Shown here piece after piece: positions 8,764 to 16,705 of a DNA stretch of 64,000 bases; position 1 is the stretch's first letter, and the number at the start of each line of letters is the position of its first letter. Source of the DNA: Arthrobacter sp. M4 (GTDB lineage: Bacteria > Actinomycetota > Actinomycetes > Actinomycetales > Micrococcaceae); assembly GCF_020251205.1 (NCBI RefSeq), contig NZ_JAIWYX010000002.1, positions 310,001 to 374,000 of the forward strand. The letters run 5' to 3'. The notes beneath the pieces are model-generated. The model saw only the letters and a program-made list of their open reading frames with translations. It made no database searches and had not been told where the DNA came from. Position numbers and translations under genes: made by a program.

Positions 8764-10413
8764 TCACATCCGCTCCGGCGCAGAGACGCCCAGTAGGTCC
8801 AGACCGTTCGCGAGCACCTGGCTGGTTGCATCGTTCAGCCAAAGCCGCGTGCGGTTGGTGTCAGTCACGGGGTCGTCGCCTTGGGGCGAGACCCGGCAAG
8901 CGTCGTACCAGCGGTGGTATGCGCCCGCAATGGTTTCCAGATGGCGTGCCACGCGGTGCGGCTCGCGGAACTCCGCGGCCTTGGCAACGATCGACGGGTA
9001 GCTCCCCAGATAGGACAAAAGCTCATTTTCGGTTGCGTGTTCCAGGAGCGAACCATCGAAGGCGCTGCGGTCGACGCCCGCCTCCGCCGCGTTGCGGGCT
9101 GCGCCCCGCGAACGTGCGTGTGCGTATTGGACGTAAAACACCGGGTTCTCATTGCTGTTCTTTTTCAGGAGCTCAGGATCCAGGGTCAACGGGGAGTCAG
9201 CCGGGAAACGCGCCAGCGAATACCGGACAGCATCCTTGCCGAGCCATTCAATGAGATCCTTCAGCTCAATGATGTTTCCCGCGCGCTTGGAGAGCTTTGC
9301 ACCGTTCACAGACACAAGCTGGCCGATGAGCACCTCGATGTTCTTCTCCGGATCATCACCTGCGCAGGCAGCAATTGCCTTAAGCCGGTTGATGTATCCG
9401 TGGTGGTCCGCACCAAGGAGGTAGATCTTCTCGACAAAGCCGCGATCCTTCTTGGACAGGTAATAGGCTGCGTCGGCGGCAAAGTATGTCGGCTCGCCGT
9501 TGGCGCGGATCATGACGCGGTCTTTGTCATCGCCAAAGTCCGTGGTGCGAAGCCAAACCGCACCGCCGTCGTCGAACACATGGCCCTGCTCACGGAGGCG
9601 GGCGACGGCGGCCTCGATGGCGCCCCCCTCGTGGAGGTCTTGCTCCGAGAAATAGACGTCGAACGTGACGTCAAACTCTGCCAGGGTGGTTTTAATGTCG
9701 GCCATCTGGGCCTGGTAGGCGGCGTGGCGGATAACCGGCAAGGCAGCCTCATCCGTCAGCTCGCGAACGTCCGGGTGTGCCTTGAGTACTTCCTCGCCAA
9801 GGTCCGCGATGTACTGCCCCGGGTAACCGCCTTCAGGAACATCCCTGCCGTGAAGCCTGGACAGTACCGAGTTGGCGAACACGTTCATTTGGTTGCCGGC
9901 GTCGTTGATGTAGTACTCCGCGGTGACGTCCGCGCCGGACGCACGCAGCACCCGCGCGATCGAGTCGCCAAGCGCAGCCCAGCGCGTGTGGCCGATATGT
10001 AGCGGACCTGTGGGGTTGGCCGAGACGAACTCCATGTTGATCACGTGGCCGTCCAGCGCCTGGTTGGTGCCGTAGGTGCTGCCAGCCTCCACAATGGCCT
10101 TGGCGAGTGCCCCTGCGGCGGCAGCGTCGACTGTTATGTTTAGGAAGCCCGGGCCAGCGATGTCCACACCAGTGACTCCGTTGATTTCCTGCAGTCGTGA
10201 ACTGAGGATCCCTGCGAACTCCCGGGGATTCATGCCTGCCTTCTTGGCAAGCTGCATGGCGATGTTGGTGGCCCAGTCCCCGTGCTCCCGGTTCTTGGGC
10301 CGCTCCACCCGAACATCCCCGGGCACAGCAGAGGGGTCCAGGGCGATGTCACCGGCTGCGATGGCATCTTTCAGGCAGGAGGATATTGCGGCGGAGAGTT
10401 CTTCGGGAGTCAC
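8764..10413 (-). CDS. argS: arginyl-tRNA synthetase
   Basis: Class I aminoacyl-tRNA synthetase of 549 residues that charges tRNA-Arg. The HIGH signature is in NPTGPLHIGHTRWAALGD, and KLSKRAGN is the KMSKS-like loop. The N-terminal tRNA-binding domain and the C-terminal DALR anticodon-binding domain (ending SAPERM) are present. Start GTG at 10411-10413 (VTPEELSAAISS) gives the conserved N-terminus; the open frame upstream has no family character. First gene of the argS-lysA-hom-thrC-thrB run. Confidence 0.97.
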   Translation of the reverse strand: MTPEELSAAISSCLKDAIAAGDIALDPSAVPGDVRVERPKNREHGDWATNIAMQLAKKAGMNPREFAGILSSRLQEINGVTGVDIAGPGFLNITVDAAAAGALAKAIVEAGSTYGTNQALDGHVINMEFVSANPTGPLHIGHTRWAALGDSIARVLRASGADVTAEYYINDAGNQMNVFANSVLSRLHGRDVPEGGYPGQYIADLGEEVLKAHPDVRELTDEAALPVIRHAAYQAQMADIKTTLAEFDVTFDVYFSEQDLHEGGAIEAAVARLREQGHVFDDGGAVWLRTTDFGDDKDRVMIRANGEPTYFAADAAYYLSKKDRGFVEKIYLLGADHHGYINRLKAIAACAGDDPEKNIEVLIGQLVSVNGAKLSKRAGNIIELKDLIEWLGKDAVRYSLARFPADSPLTLDPELLKKNSNENPVFYVQYAHARSRGAARNAAEAGVDRSAFDGSLLEHATENELLSYLGSYPSIVAKAAEFREPHRVARHLETIAGAYHRWYDACRVSPQGDDPVTDTNRTRLWLNDATSQVLANGLDLLGVSAPERM

Positions 10414-10612
10414 CCATCTAGCGTACCGGTGGGGGTTGCAAGCAGTGGAATTCCAGACCCGTATGTGGAAAGAAAACGCCCAGTACACACACAGGCGGCT
10501 CACAGCTTATATCGCTTCGCACACAGGCTGAACCGATACGCTGAAATCAACGTTGTGATGACCGTAAGCGGTACGACCCTCCCTAGCGAACAGTGACTGA
10601 AATGAGTAAAAC

Positions 10613-11101
10613 ATGACTACTACGTCGATCCGCAAAGGCGTTTTCGTCGGCATAGCCGGCCTGTCCATCGCCGGGGCCGCCGCTGGCTGCGCGCCGTCCG
10701 CCCAATCAGGCACCTCGAGCCCGTCGACGCCGTCGCCGGCCGCAACCAACCAGTCCAGTTCGAGTTCTGCGGCTCCGTCAACCGGTACCCAGATCGCCCA
10801 GACGTCCGGATACAAGGACGGAACCTACAACGCCGACGGTACGTATACGTCCCCGAACGGACAGGAAACGGTGGGTGTCCAACTGACGCTTAGCGGCGGG
10901 ACCGTATCTGCTGTGAACATCACTGTCCATCCCTCCAATCCAAACACCAAGAAGTTCCAAACGGAGTTCGCGGGCGGCATCGCAGACCAAGTTGTCGGCA
11001 AGAAGCTAGATGACATCAAGGTGTCCAAGGTGTCCGGCTCATCCCTCACCAGCGGCGGCTTCAACCAGGCCGTTGAGGCCATCAAGTCACAGGCTGCGTG
11101 A
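10613..11101 (+). CDS. FMN-binding-domain lipoprotein
   Basis: 162 residues with a hydrophobic signal peptide ending in lipobox AAAGC (Cys26), so probably lipid-anchored outside the membrane. A Ser/Pro/Thr-rich tether (about 27-65) precedes an FMN_bind domain (about 67-162) like the NqrC/RnfG flavin module. In that family FMN is attached to Thr or Ser of an SGAT-like motif; here the match is SGSSLTS (141-147), with Ser144 at the acceptor position. Four bp downstream is an ApbE-like FMN transferase, the enzyme class that makes this bond, and then a membrane reductase. Likely role: extracytoplasmic one-electron carrier. The partner or final acceptor cannot be read from sequence. Confidence 0.85.
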   Translation: MTTTSIRKGVFVGIAGLSIAGAAAGCAPSAQSGTSSPSTPSPAATNQSSSSSAAPSTGTQIAQTSGYKDGTYNADGTYTSPNGQETVGVQLTLSGGTVSAVNITVHPSNPNTKKFQTEFAGGIADQVVGKKLDDIKVSKVSGSSLTSGGFNQAVEAIKSQAA

Positions 11102-11104
11102 TCC

Positions 11105-11977
11105 ATGTCCGGCGCGGAATGGTCCGGCTTCCGTTTTGAGGGAATAGGCACCTCATGGGAGATTTCGACGCCGGCACCTCTCCACCAGCGGGTTCGCCAG
11201 CACCTGCTGGACGTCGTCGAGGAGTATGACCGCACCTATTCCCGCTTCCGCCGGGATTCACTCGTGGCCGGGCTTACGTCAGGCCCCCAAACATTGACGC
11301 TCCCTCCTGGAGCGGAAGGGCTTGCCCGCATCTATTCCGTGCTCTATCGGCTAACCTCGGGCACAATGACACCGCTCATCGGATCCAGCCTGGAGAAACT
11401 CGGCTACGGGCCGGGCTATGGGCTCAAGACGATTGCGGATCCAGTGGCGCCTCCTCATTGGGAGGACGTTTTGGAATGGAACGGCCGTTCCCTTCGCACC
11501 ACTCGGCCAGTGGTCTTTGATATTGGCGCTGCCGGCAAGGGCCAGTTGGTCGACCTGCTGGGGGACGCCCTGGGGACCGCAAGTATCGATCGCTTCATTG
11601 TGGACGGAAGCGGGGACATGCTCCACTCCGGGCGCGGACCCGTCGAAGTGGCCCTAGAGCATCCGTACGACCGGACACAGGCCATCGGAACGGTGCTCCT
11701 GGAAAATGCCGCGCTGTGCGCTTCCGCGGCCAACCGACGAGCCTGGGGCGATGGACTACACCATGTGCTGGACGGTGCAACGGGCCGACCAGTGGAAACG
11801 GTTGTCGCCACCTGGACCATTGCAGACAATTGCATGACTGCCGATGCCCTGGCCACAGCATTGTTCCTGGCTGAGCCGTCCCGGCTGGCCGAGGAGTTCG
11901 ACTTTGAATGGCTCCAAGTGTTTTCCAACGGCAGCGCCGCATTTTCACGTGGATTTGAGGGGAGACTGTTCACATGA
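11105..11977 (+). CDS. ApbE-like FAD:protein FMN transferase
   Basis: 290-residue member of the ApbE family, which transfers FMN from FAD to Thr/Ser of flavoproteins. Family blocks seen: TYSRFRRDS, the FAD-binding DIGAAGKGQLVD, VDGSGDML, HHVLDGATGRPV and the metal-binding DNCMTADALATALF near the C-terminus. The likely target is the FMN_bind lipoprotein 4 bp upstream. Oddly, I see no signal peptide or lipobox, although many ApbE proteins act outside the membrane. Either modification precedes export or the true start or topology differs. Its stop overlaps the next start (ATGA). Confidence 0.85.
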   Translation: MSGAEWSGFRFEGIGTSWEISTPAPLHQRVRQHLLDVVEEYDRTYSRFRRDSLVAGLTSGPQTLTLPPGAEGLARIYSVLYRLTSGTMTPLIGSSLEKLGYGPGYGLKTIADPVAPPHWEDVLEWNGRSLRTTRPVVFDIGAAGKGQLVDLLGDALGTASIDRFIVDGSGDMLHSGRGPVEVALEHPYDRTQAIGTVLLENAALCASAANRRAWGDGLHHVLDGATGRPVETVVATWTIADNCMTADALATALFLAEPSRLAEEFDFEWLQVFSNGSAAFSRGFEGRLFT

Positions 11978-13479
11978 ACGCAGCGAAGGCCCGCCTTGAC
12001 ACAGTGCTGGGCAGGTTCACCATGTACCGCCTCATCCTGTGGATCCTGGCAATCCTGGCGGTTTACAGCATGGTGTTGAATGTCTTGGGATGGCTGACAT
12101 TCGGCGTTCCACAAATGCTGGTTCATCTGGCTCTGTGTGTTGGACTGACGTACGGCGCGAACCGCCTGCTCGCAGCTTTTATACGTGTCCGGCCCCACTC
12201 GGAGTCGTCCCTTATTACCGGCCTCCTGCTGTATTTCCTGTTCTGGCCCAGCTTCAGCGGCACTGACATTGCGGGAGTAGCGCTGGCGTGCATCGTTGCT
12301 GCGGCGTCCAAGTATGCCTTGGCCTTCCGTGGGCGACATGTTTTTAACCCAGCTGCGGCAGGCGCGTTCATCACATCATTGACAGGCCTGAACATCGCCA
12401 CGTGGTGGGCCGCTACGCCGGCAATGATGTGGCTGGTCGTACCTGGAGTTTTTCTGGTTCTTTACCGCACCCGGAAGCTCCTGATGGCCTCAGTCTTCCT
12501 GCTGGTGACAACTGCGATCGTGTCCATGGAGCTGCTGCGAACGGAAATGGGGCTTGGCGAAGCTGTGTGGCAGGCGCTGGCGCAACGTCCCCTGTTGTTC
12601 TTTGCGGGATTCATGTTGTCCGAGCCACTGACCCTACCGCCGCGCCGTTGGCAGCAGCTCGCGGAAGCGGCCGTGGTAGCCGTCGCCTTCGCCGTTCCAT
12701 ACAACCTGGGGCTCGTGGCGAACTCCCCGGAACTGGCCCTCCTGGTGGGGAACCTTCTCGCCTTCCTCGTCGGGCAGCGCGGCGGAGTGCAACTTGAGTA
12801 CACGGGTTCCCAGCCACTGACGCCTGGAACCACTGAATTCCGCTTCCGTCCTGCGCGTCCGGTCCGTTACGAGCCGGGGCAGTTCATCGAACTGAACTTG
12901 CCGCACTCCCGTTCCGACGGCAAGGGCCGTCGTCGTGTCTTCAGCATTACCAGCCCGCCATCGTCGGAAGAACTGACGCTGGGCGTCGGCACAGCCGAAC
13001 CGATCTCAACCGCCAAAAAGACGCTGCTGTCGCTGAAGCCTGGGGACAAAGTACGGGCCACCTCCGTGGGCGGCGACTTCGTTCCGCCGCGGGACGAGGG
13101 GGTTCCCGTATTGCTCATCGCTGCGGGAATCGGCATTACGCCGTTCCTGGCGCATGTTGCGTCGTCCTCCAACGGCAAGCGCAACACTGTGCTGCTGTAT
13201 CTCGCCAAGAGCCGGGAGGAACTGGCCTACGTGCAGCGACTGGAAGCCTCCGGCGTCCGGGTAATCGCGCGTCTTGGCGATGGGTCCACTCCCCCGACCT
13301 TTATGGAGGATGCCGGGCGTGGCCGGATCGACGCCGACCGTCTCAAGGAATTGGTTCCGGACATCGGCTCAAGGCACGTGTATGTTTCCGGCTCCCCCGC
13401 CAGCGTCGAAAACCTTCGCGGTGCGGCTCGGAAGGCGGGCGCCCGGCGGGTTCATGTGGACGCCTTCGCTGGCTATTGA
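11974..13479 (+). CDS. membrane RnfD/NqrB-like domain fused to FNR-type oxidoreductase
   Basis: 501 residues. Residues 1-270 hold several membrane segments with RnfD/NqrB hallmarks HVFNPAAAGAF (122-132) and SEPLTLPP (216-223). Residues 275-501 form a ferredoxin-NADP reductase-type domain, with FAD motif RVFSITSP (321-328), nicotinamide motif AAGIGITP (383-390) and C-terminal YVSGSP. No 2Fe-2S cysteine cluster is visible. Inferred job: take electrons from cytoplasmic NAD(P)H and pass them through the membrane part to the exported FMN protein encoded upstream. Start overlaps apbE by 4 bp. Ion pumping, as in Rnf/Nqr, cannot be inferred. Confidence 0.85.
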   Translation: MNAAKARLDTVLGRFTMYRLILWILAILAVYSMVLNVLGWLTFGVPQMLVHLALCVGLTYGANRLLAAFIRVRPHSESSLITGLLLYFLFWPSFSGTDIAGVALACIVAAASKYALAFRGRHVFNPAAAGAFITSLTGLNIATWWAATPAMMWLVVPGVFLVLYRTRKLLMASVFLLVTTAIVSMELLRTEMGLGEAVWQALAQRPLLFFAGFMLSEPLTLPPRRWQQLAEAAVVAVAFAVPYNLGLVANSPELALLVGNLLAFLVGQRGGVQLEYTGSQPLTPGTTEFRFRPARPVRYEPGQFIELNLPHSRSDGKGRRRVFSITSPPSSEELTLGVGTAEPISTAKKTLLSLKPGDKVRATSVGGDFVPPRDEGVPVLLIAAGIGITPFLAHVASSSNGKRNTVLLYLAKSREELAYVQRLEASGVRVIARLGDGSTPPTFMEDAGRGRIDADRLKELVPDIGSRHVYVSGSPASVENLRGAARKAGARRVHVDAFAGY

Positions 13480-13553
13480 GCCCGGTTTTACATTCGAGGG
13501 CGCGTACCTGCTAAGCTCTAGGACGTCCCACCGACAAGGTGGGCACCCTTGAT

Positions 13554-13626
13554 GCCCTCGTAGCTCAGGGGATAGAGCGTCTGCCTCCGGAGCAGAAGGC
13601 CGTAGGTTCGAATCCTATCGAGGGCA
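13554..13626 (+). tRNA. tRNA-Arg (anticodon CCG)
   Basis: A 73-nt cloverleaf. Acceptor stem GCCCTCG pairs with CGAGGGC, then discriminator A. The D arm contains AGCTCAGGGGATAGAGC. The anticodon stem TCTGC/GCAGA encloses loop CTCCGGA, giving anticodon CCG, which reads CGG. The T arm is TAGGTTCGAATCCTA. The 3' CCA is not encoded. A strong terminator follows within 10 nt. Confidence 0.97.
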
Positions 13627-13635
13627 CAGAAGATT

Positions 13636-13669
13636 ACACCCTGGTCGCAAGACCGGGGTGTTTCTGTTT
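13636..13669 (+). terminator. Rho-independent terminator of tRNA-Arg
   Basis: ACACCCTGGTC and GACCGGGGTGT form an 11-bp stem (one G-T pair) closed by a GCAA tetraloop and followed by TTTCTGTTT. Confidence 0.93.
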
Positions 13670-13791
13670 GGAGGGGCAGGCCTGTTGGGGACTCGCCGCC
13701 TGGACACCAAGGATTGTCAGGGTGTCCTCCTAAGCTAGGTGCTGTCGTCACGGGACCGCCGGTCCCGGCACCGAGCAGGGAGGCCCCAGCC

Positions 13792-14907
13792 ATGGCCATT
13801 CGATCCGGACAGTCCGCCGTTGACGCCGAGCACGCGACGAAGTCTGTCGCGACGTCTACCCACCCAAGCTGCTCGATCGTGCCCCCCTACATGCTTCGCA
13901 GGCTCGCTGCCCAAAAAGAGCCTCGTCTCCTCGTGGTGGCACGAGCGGCCAAGGAAGCGTTGGTCCATGTTCGAAGCCTGCAGGCGGCAAGGACGGCGCC
14001 TCCACCCGCCGTCAAGGCAGGTGCGCGGCCAGCCAGGACAGGTGAGCCGATGCGCACTATCTACGATGCTGAGTCCGCGGAAGTCCTGCCCGGACGCCTG
14101 GTGCGGAAGGAGTCTGAGCCGCCAACCGGCGACCCTGCTGCTGACGAGGCTTACGACGGCCTCGGTAGCACCCACGCCTTCTACGCCGCGGCATTTGGCC
14201 GTGACTCCATCGACGGTGCCGGACTTCCCCTTGATGCCACGGTTCACTTCGGCCACCTCTACGACAACGCGTTCTGGGATGGCAAGCAAATGGTCTTCGG
14301 CGACGGCGACGGCGAGGTGTTCGGCCGCTTCACCAAGTCCCTGAGCGTCATCGGCCATGAACTGGCGCATGGCGTCACGCAGTACACGGCCGGCCTGAAC
14401 TACAGGAACCAGGCTGGGGCAATCAACGAGTCCATGTCCGATGTATTTGGCGCACTGGTTGAGCAGTATGCCCGCGGGCAGTCCACTGAAGAGGCCAGCT
14501 GGCTGATCGGCGAAGGCTTGTTCACGGACAAGGTGCAGGGCGTTGCCCTCCGCTCAATGAAAGCGCCGGGCACGGCCTACGACGACGATGTCCTTGGCAA
14601 GGACCCGCAGCCGGATTCTATGGACGCCTACGTGCGGACCACCGCAGACAATGGCGGGGTGCACATCAATTCCGGTATTCCGAACCGCGCGTTCTGCCTC
14701 GTGGCCACAGCGATTGGCGGCAAGGCCTGGGAAGCCCCGGGACAAATCTGGTTCGATGCGCTAAGCGGGGGTTCCTTGCCTCCCGCGTGCACCTTCAGCC
14801 GCTTTGCCAAGGCCACCATTGCGTCGGCTAAGGAACTGTTTGGCGACGATTCGCATGAGCATGACGCCGTGCGGGCCGCGTGGGAAACTGTGAAGGTGAA
14901 GGCCTAG
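13792..14907 (+). CDS. protealysin-like M4 metalloprotease
   Basis: 371-residue thermolysin-family zinc protease. Zinc motif HELAH (189-193), third ligand E213 in NESMSD, and the substrate-site region GGVHINSGIPNRAF near the C-terminus are present. There is no signal peptide. The short propeptide carries CSIVPPYMLRRLA, resembling the PPL-type motif of protealysin precursors, rather than the long FTP propeptide of secreted thermolysins. This suggests a cytoplasmic or non-classically released enzyme. Start ATG 13792 follows AGGGAGG by 8 nt. An emfourin-like inhibitor gene follows after 57 bp, the usual pairing for this subfamily. Confidence 0.92.
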   Translation: MAIRSGQSAVDAEHATKSVATSTHPSCSIVPPYMLRRLAAQKEPRLLVVARAAKEALVHVRSLQAARTAPPPAVKAGARPARTGEPMRTIYDAESAEVLPGRLVRKESEPPTGDPAADEAYDGLGSTHAFYAAAFGRDSIDGAGLPLDATVHFGHLYDNAFWDGKQMVFGDGDGEVFGRFTKSLSVIGHELAHGVTQYTAGLNYRNQAGAINESMSDVFGALVEQYARGQSTEEASWLIGEGLFTDKVQGVALRSMKAPGTAYDDDVLGKDPQPDSMDAYVRTTADNGGVHINSGIPNRAFCLVATAIGGKAWEAPGQIWFDALSGGSLPPACTFSRFAKATIASAKELFGDDSHEHDAVRAAWETVKVKA

Positions 14908-14964
14908 CGGCAGGCGCCGCCGGACCGGCACCGGCAGTGAACCCAAGGACCCGAAAGCCGGACC

Positions 14965-15300
14965 ATGAAGATCACAGTCCAACGCAGCGGAGGCGTAGCG
15001 GCGGTCAACCGTGTCTGGACAGTCCAGGCGGTGACCCAGGCAGCCAAAGAACGGTGGTTGCCCATCGTGGATGCCTGTCCATGGGATGAGGTGTCGAACA
15101 AGGCGACATCAACGCGGCGTGTCGGCGCAGATTCCGTGCGTACCAACGGTGCACCCCGATCTATGCCTGCCGATCGCTTTGTGTACTCGATCCGCGCAGG
15201 GCAACGGCGAGCCACGCTGCCTGAACAGGATGTCACGGGACCGTGGCGTGTCCTGGTGGAGAGCGCCAAAACCGAGGGTGAGCAACAGCGGGGCCGCTGA
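14965..15300 (+). CDS. emfourin-like M4 protease inhibitor
   Basis: 111 residues beginning MKITVQRSGGVAAVNRVWTV, which resembles the emfourin family, small proteins encoded beside protealysin-like proteases that bind and inhibit them. The C-terminal part has the expected aromatic FVYSIRAG and hydrophobic WRVLVE strand. No signal peptide, consistent with intracellular control of the protease encoded immediately upstream. The middle (about 50-70) is basic and poorly conserved by eye. The assignment rests on the N-terminal pattern plus context. Confidence 0.8.
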   Translation: MKITVQRSGGVAAVNRVWTVQAVTQAAKERWLPIVDACPWDEVSNKATSTRRVGADSVRTNGAPRSMPADRFVYSIRAGQRRATLPEQDVTGPWRVLVESAKTEGEQQRGR

Positions 15301-15346
15301 TGCCCACCGGATACCGGTGCCCGCGGGCACGCAGGAACCGGGCAGC

Positions 15347-16315
15347 CTATATGGCCTCGGCGAATTGACCTCTGAACGTACGGCGATACGACTGGGGGCT
15401 GGTGTCCAGGACTTTCGCGAAGTGGTGTCGGAGCAGCACGGAATGGCCGAACCCGGCTTCCCGGGCGATCTCGTCGATGTTCAGCTCTGTACCTTCCAGA
15501 AGCTCCTGGGCCCTGAGCACCCGCTGCGAGTTAAGCCACGCGGCCGGCGTCGCACCCGTCTCGGCGCGGAAACGCCGGGCGAAGGTGCGCGGCGACATGT
15601 GCACCCTGGCGGCCAGGTCGTTGACGCTGTGCTCAAGCTGCAGGTTCTCCACCATCCAGCGCAGCAGGTCGTCCATCGGCTTGAACCCGCAACTCGGCAG
15701 CGGACGGTCAATGTACTGCGCCTGGCCGCCATCACGATGGGGAGGAACCACCATATCCCGGGCTATCGCCGTTGCGACGGCGGCGCCCAACTCAATCCGG
15801 ACCAAGTGGAGGCACGCATCAATTCCGGCTGCTGTACCGGCACTGGTGATGAGGTTTCCATCCTGGACGTACAGCACATTTTCATCCACGATGACGGCAG
15901 GATAGCGTGCAGCCAACTCGCCGGAATAGTGCCAGTGGGTTGTGGCCCGGCGTCCATCCAAGAGTCCCGCACGGGCCAGGGCGAAGGCTCCCGAGCAGAT
16001 CGACATGACCCACGCACCCCTGGCGTGCGCGGAACGAAGGGCGGCCAGAACGTCGTCGCTGATGTCCTGGTCGCGGCCGTACGGCGCCATTATCACCAGG
16101 TCCGCGTCTTCAGCAGCGTCCAGGCCGTTGGCAATATTCATGGACAGGCCAGATTTCATGGCCACCTGGCCGGGTATGGGCGTGCACACCGTGAATTCAA
16201 ACGCCGGAACACCGGTTCCCCTGTGAGAACGGTCGATCCCAAACACCTCAAAAGCGGTGCCGAACTCGAAGATGGAGAAGTCCCGAACCACTATGACTGC
16301 CACTTTCCTGAGCAT
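15347..16315 (-). CDS. GlxA-type transcriptional regulator (DJ-1/PfpI domain plus AraC HTH)
   Basis: 322 residues. Residues 1-165 form a DJ-1/PfpI-like domain with the nucleophile-elbow cysteine in MSICSGAFALARAG. Residues 215-318 are an AraC-type double helix-turn-helix (LAARVHMSPRTFARRFRAET, then IAREAGFGHSVLLRHHFAK). Such proteins are usually activators that sense small nitrogen or aldehyde metabolites; the ligand here is unknown. The frame is open 80 codons further upstream, but that part has no family character and would cover the inverted repeat at 16325-16361, so I start at ATG 16315. Confidence 0.9.
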   Translation of the reverse strand: MLRKVAVIVVRDFSIFEFGTAFEVFGIDRSHRGTGVPAFEFTVCTPIPGQVAMKSGLSMNIANGLDAAEDADLVIMAPYGRDQDISDDVLAALRSAHARGAWVMSICSGAFALARAGLLDGRRATTHWHYSGELAARYPAVIVDENVLYVQDGNLITSAGTAAGIDACLHLVRIELGAAVATAIARDMVVPPHRDGGQAQYIDRPLPSCGFKPMDDLLRWMVENLQLEHSVNDLAARVHMSPRTFARRFRAETGATPAAWLNSQRVLRAQELLEGTELNIDEIAREAGFGHSVLLRHHFAKVLDTSPQSYRRTFRGQFAEAI

Positions 16316-16324
16316 GTTTCTATT

Positions 16325-16361
16325 GTGGCAGAAAATTATCCAAAAGGGGCATTTCTGCCAC
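16325..16361. promoter_or_regulatory. inverted repeat, probable operator of the GlxA-type regulator
   Basis: GTGGCAGAAA (16325-16334) and TTTCTGCCAC (16352-16361) are a perfect 10-bp inverted repeat with a 17-bp AT-rich spacer, 9 bp from the regulator start and 35 bp from the divergent small gene. TGGCA-type half sites are common for AraC-family proteins. Autoregulation is an inference. Confidence 0.6.
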
Positions 16362-16396
16362 TGTTTCCTGGAAGCTACCAGGCAGAGCATTGAGAC

Positions 16397-16567
16397 ATGG
16401 AAATCTTCGGAATCGCAGTCATCGTCCTGGTTATCGCCGTGGTATCTGCAACCGCCGCAGCCCTTCGTGGGGACGGCCGCGGCCACACACCGCCTGAGGT
16501 GTCCGAGCGTCCGTGGTCGGCATTGGACCTGCCAAGCACGGCCTACTCGGTCCACCGCATCTTCTAA
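16397..16567 (+). CDS. small single-pass membrane protein, function unknown
   Basis: 56 residues starting MEIFGIAVIVLVIAVVSATA. One hydrophobic segment (about residues 3-23) is followed by a charged Gly/Pro-rich tail ending STAYSVHRIF. I do not recognise a family. It is divergent from the GlxA-type regulator, shares the inverted repeat with it, and is followed by a strong terminator, all of which argue that it is a real short transcript. No strong ribosome-binding site is visible before the ATG. Confidence 0.55.
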   Translation: MEIFGIAVIVLVIAVVSATAAALRGDGRGHTPPEVSERPWSALDLPSTAYSVHRIF

Positions 16568-16628
16568 GGGAGCCGGCGGTCTTCACCCACAGGCCTGCGG
16601 TCTTCCCGGCCAATGGTCTTGAAGCTTG

Positions 16629-16662
16629 GAGCGGGCGTCGCCACTGTTGGCGGCGCCCGCTC
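16629..16662 (+). terminator. terminator after the 56-residue membrane protein gene
   Basis: GAGCGGGCG plus CGCC pairs with GGCG plus CGCCCGCTC, a 14-bp stem with one T-G pair and loop ACTGTT. It is followed by the pyrimidine-rich TCCTCTTG. It separates the small gene from hrpA. Confidence 0.75.
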
Positions 16663-16705
16663 TCCTCTTGCAGCAGGGCAGCCCACAGTAGACTGTTCTG
16701 CAGTC

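Noticed and set aside
16316..16555. N-terminal extension of the GlxA-type regulator by 80 residues
   Set aside because: It would cover the inverted repeat operator and has no DJ-1 fold character; the ATG at 16315 begins the family sequence.
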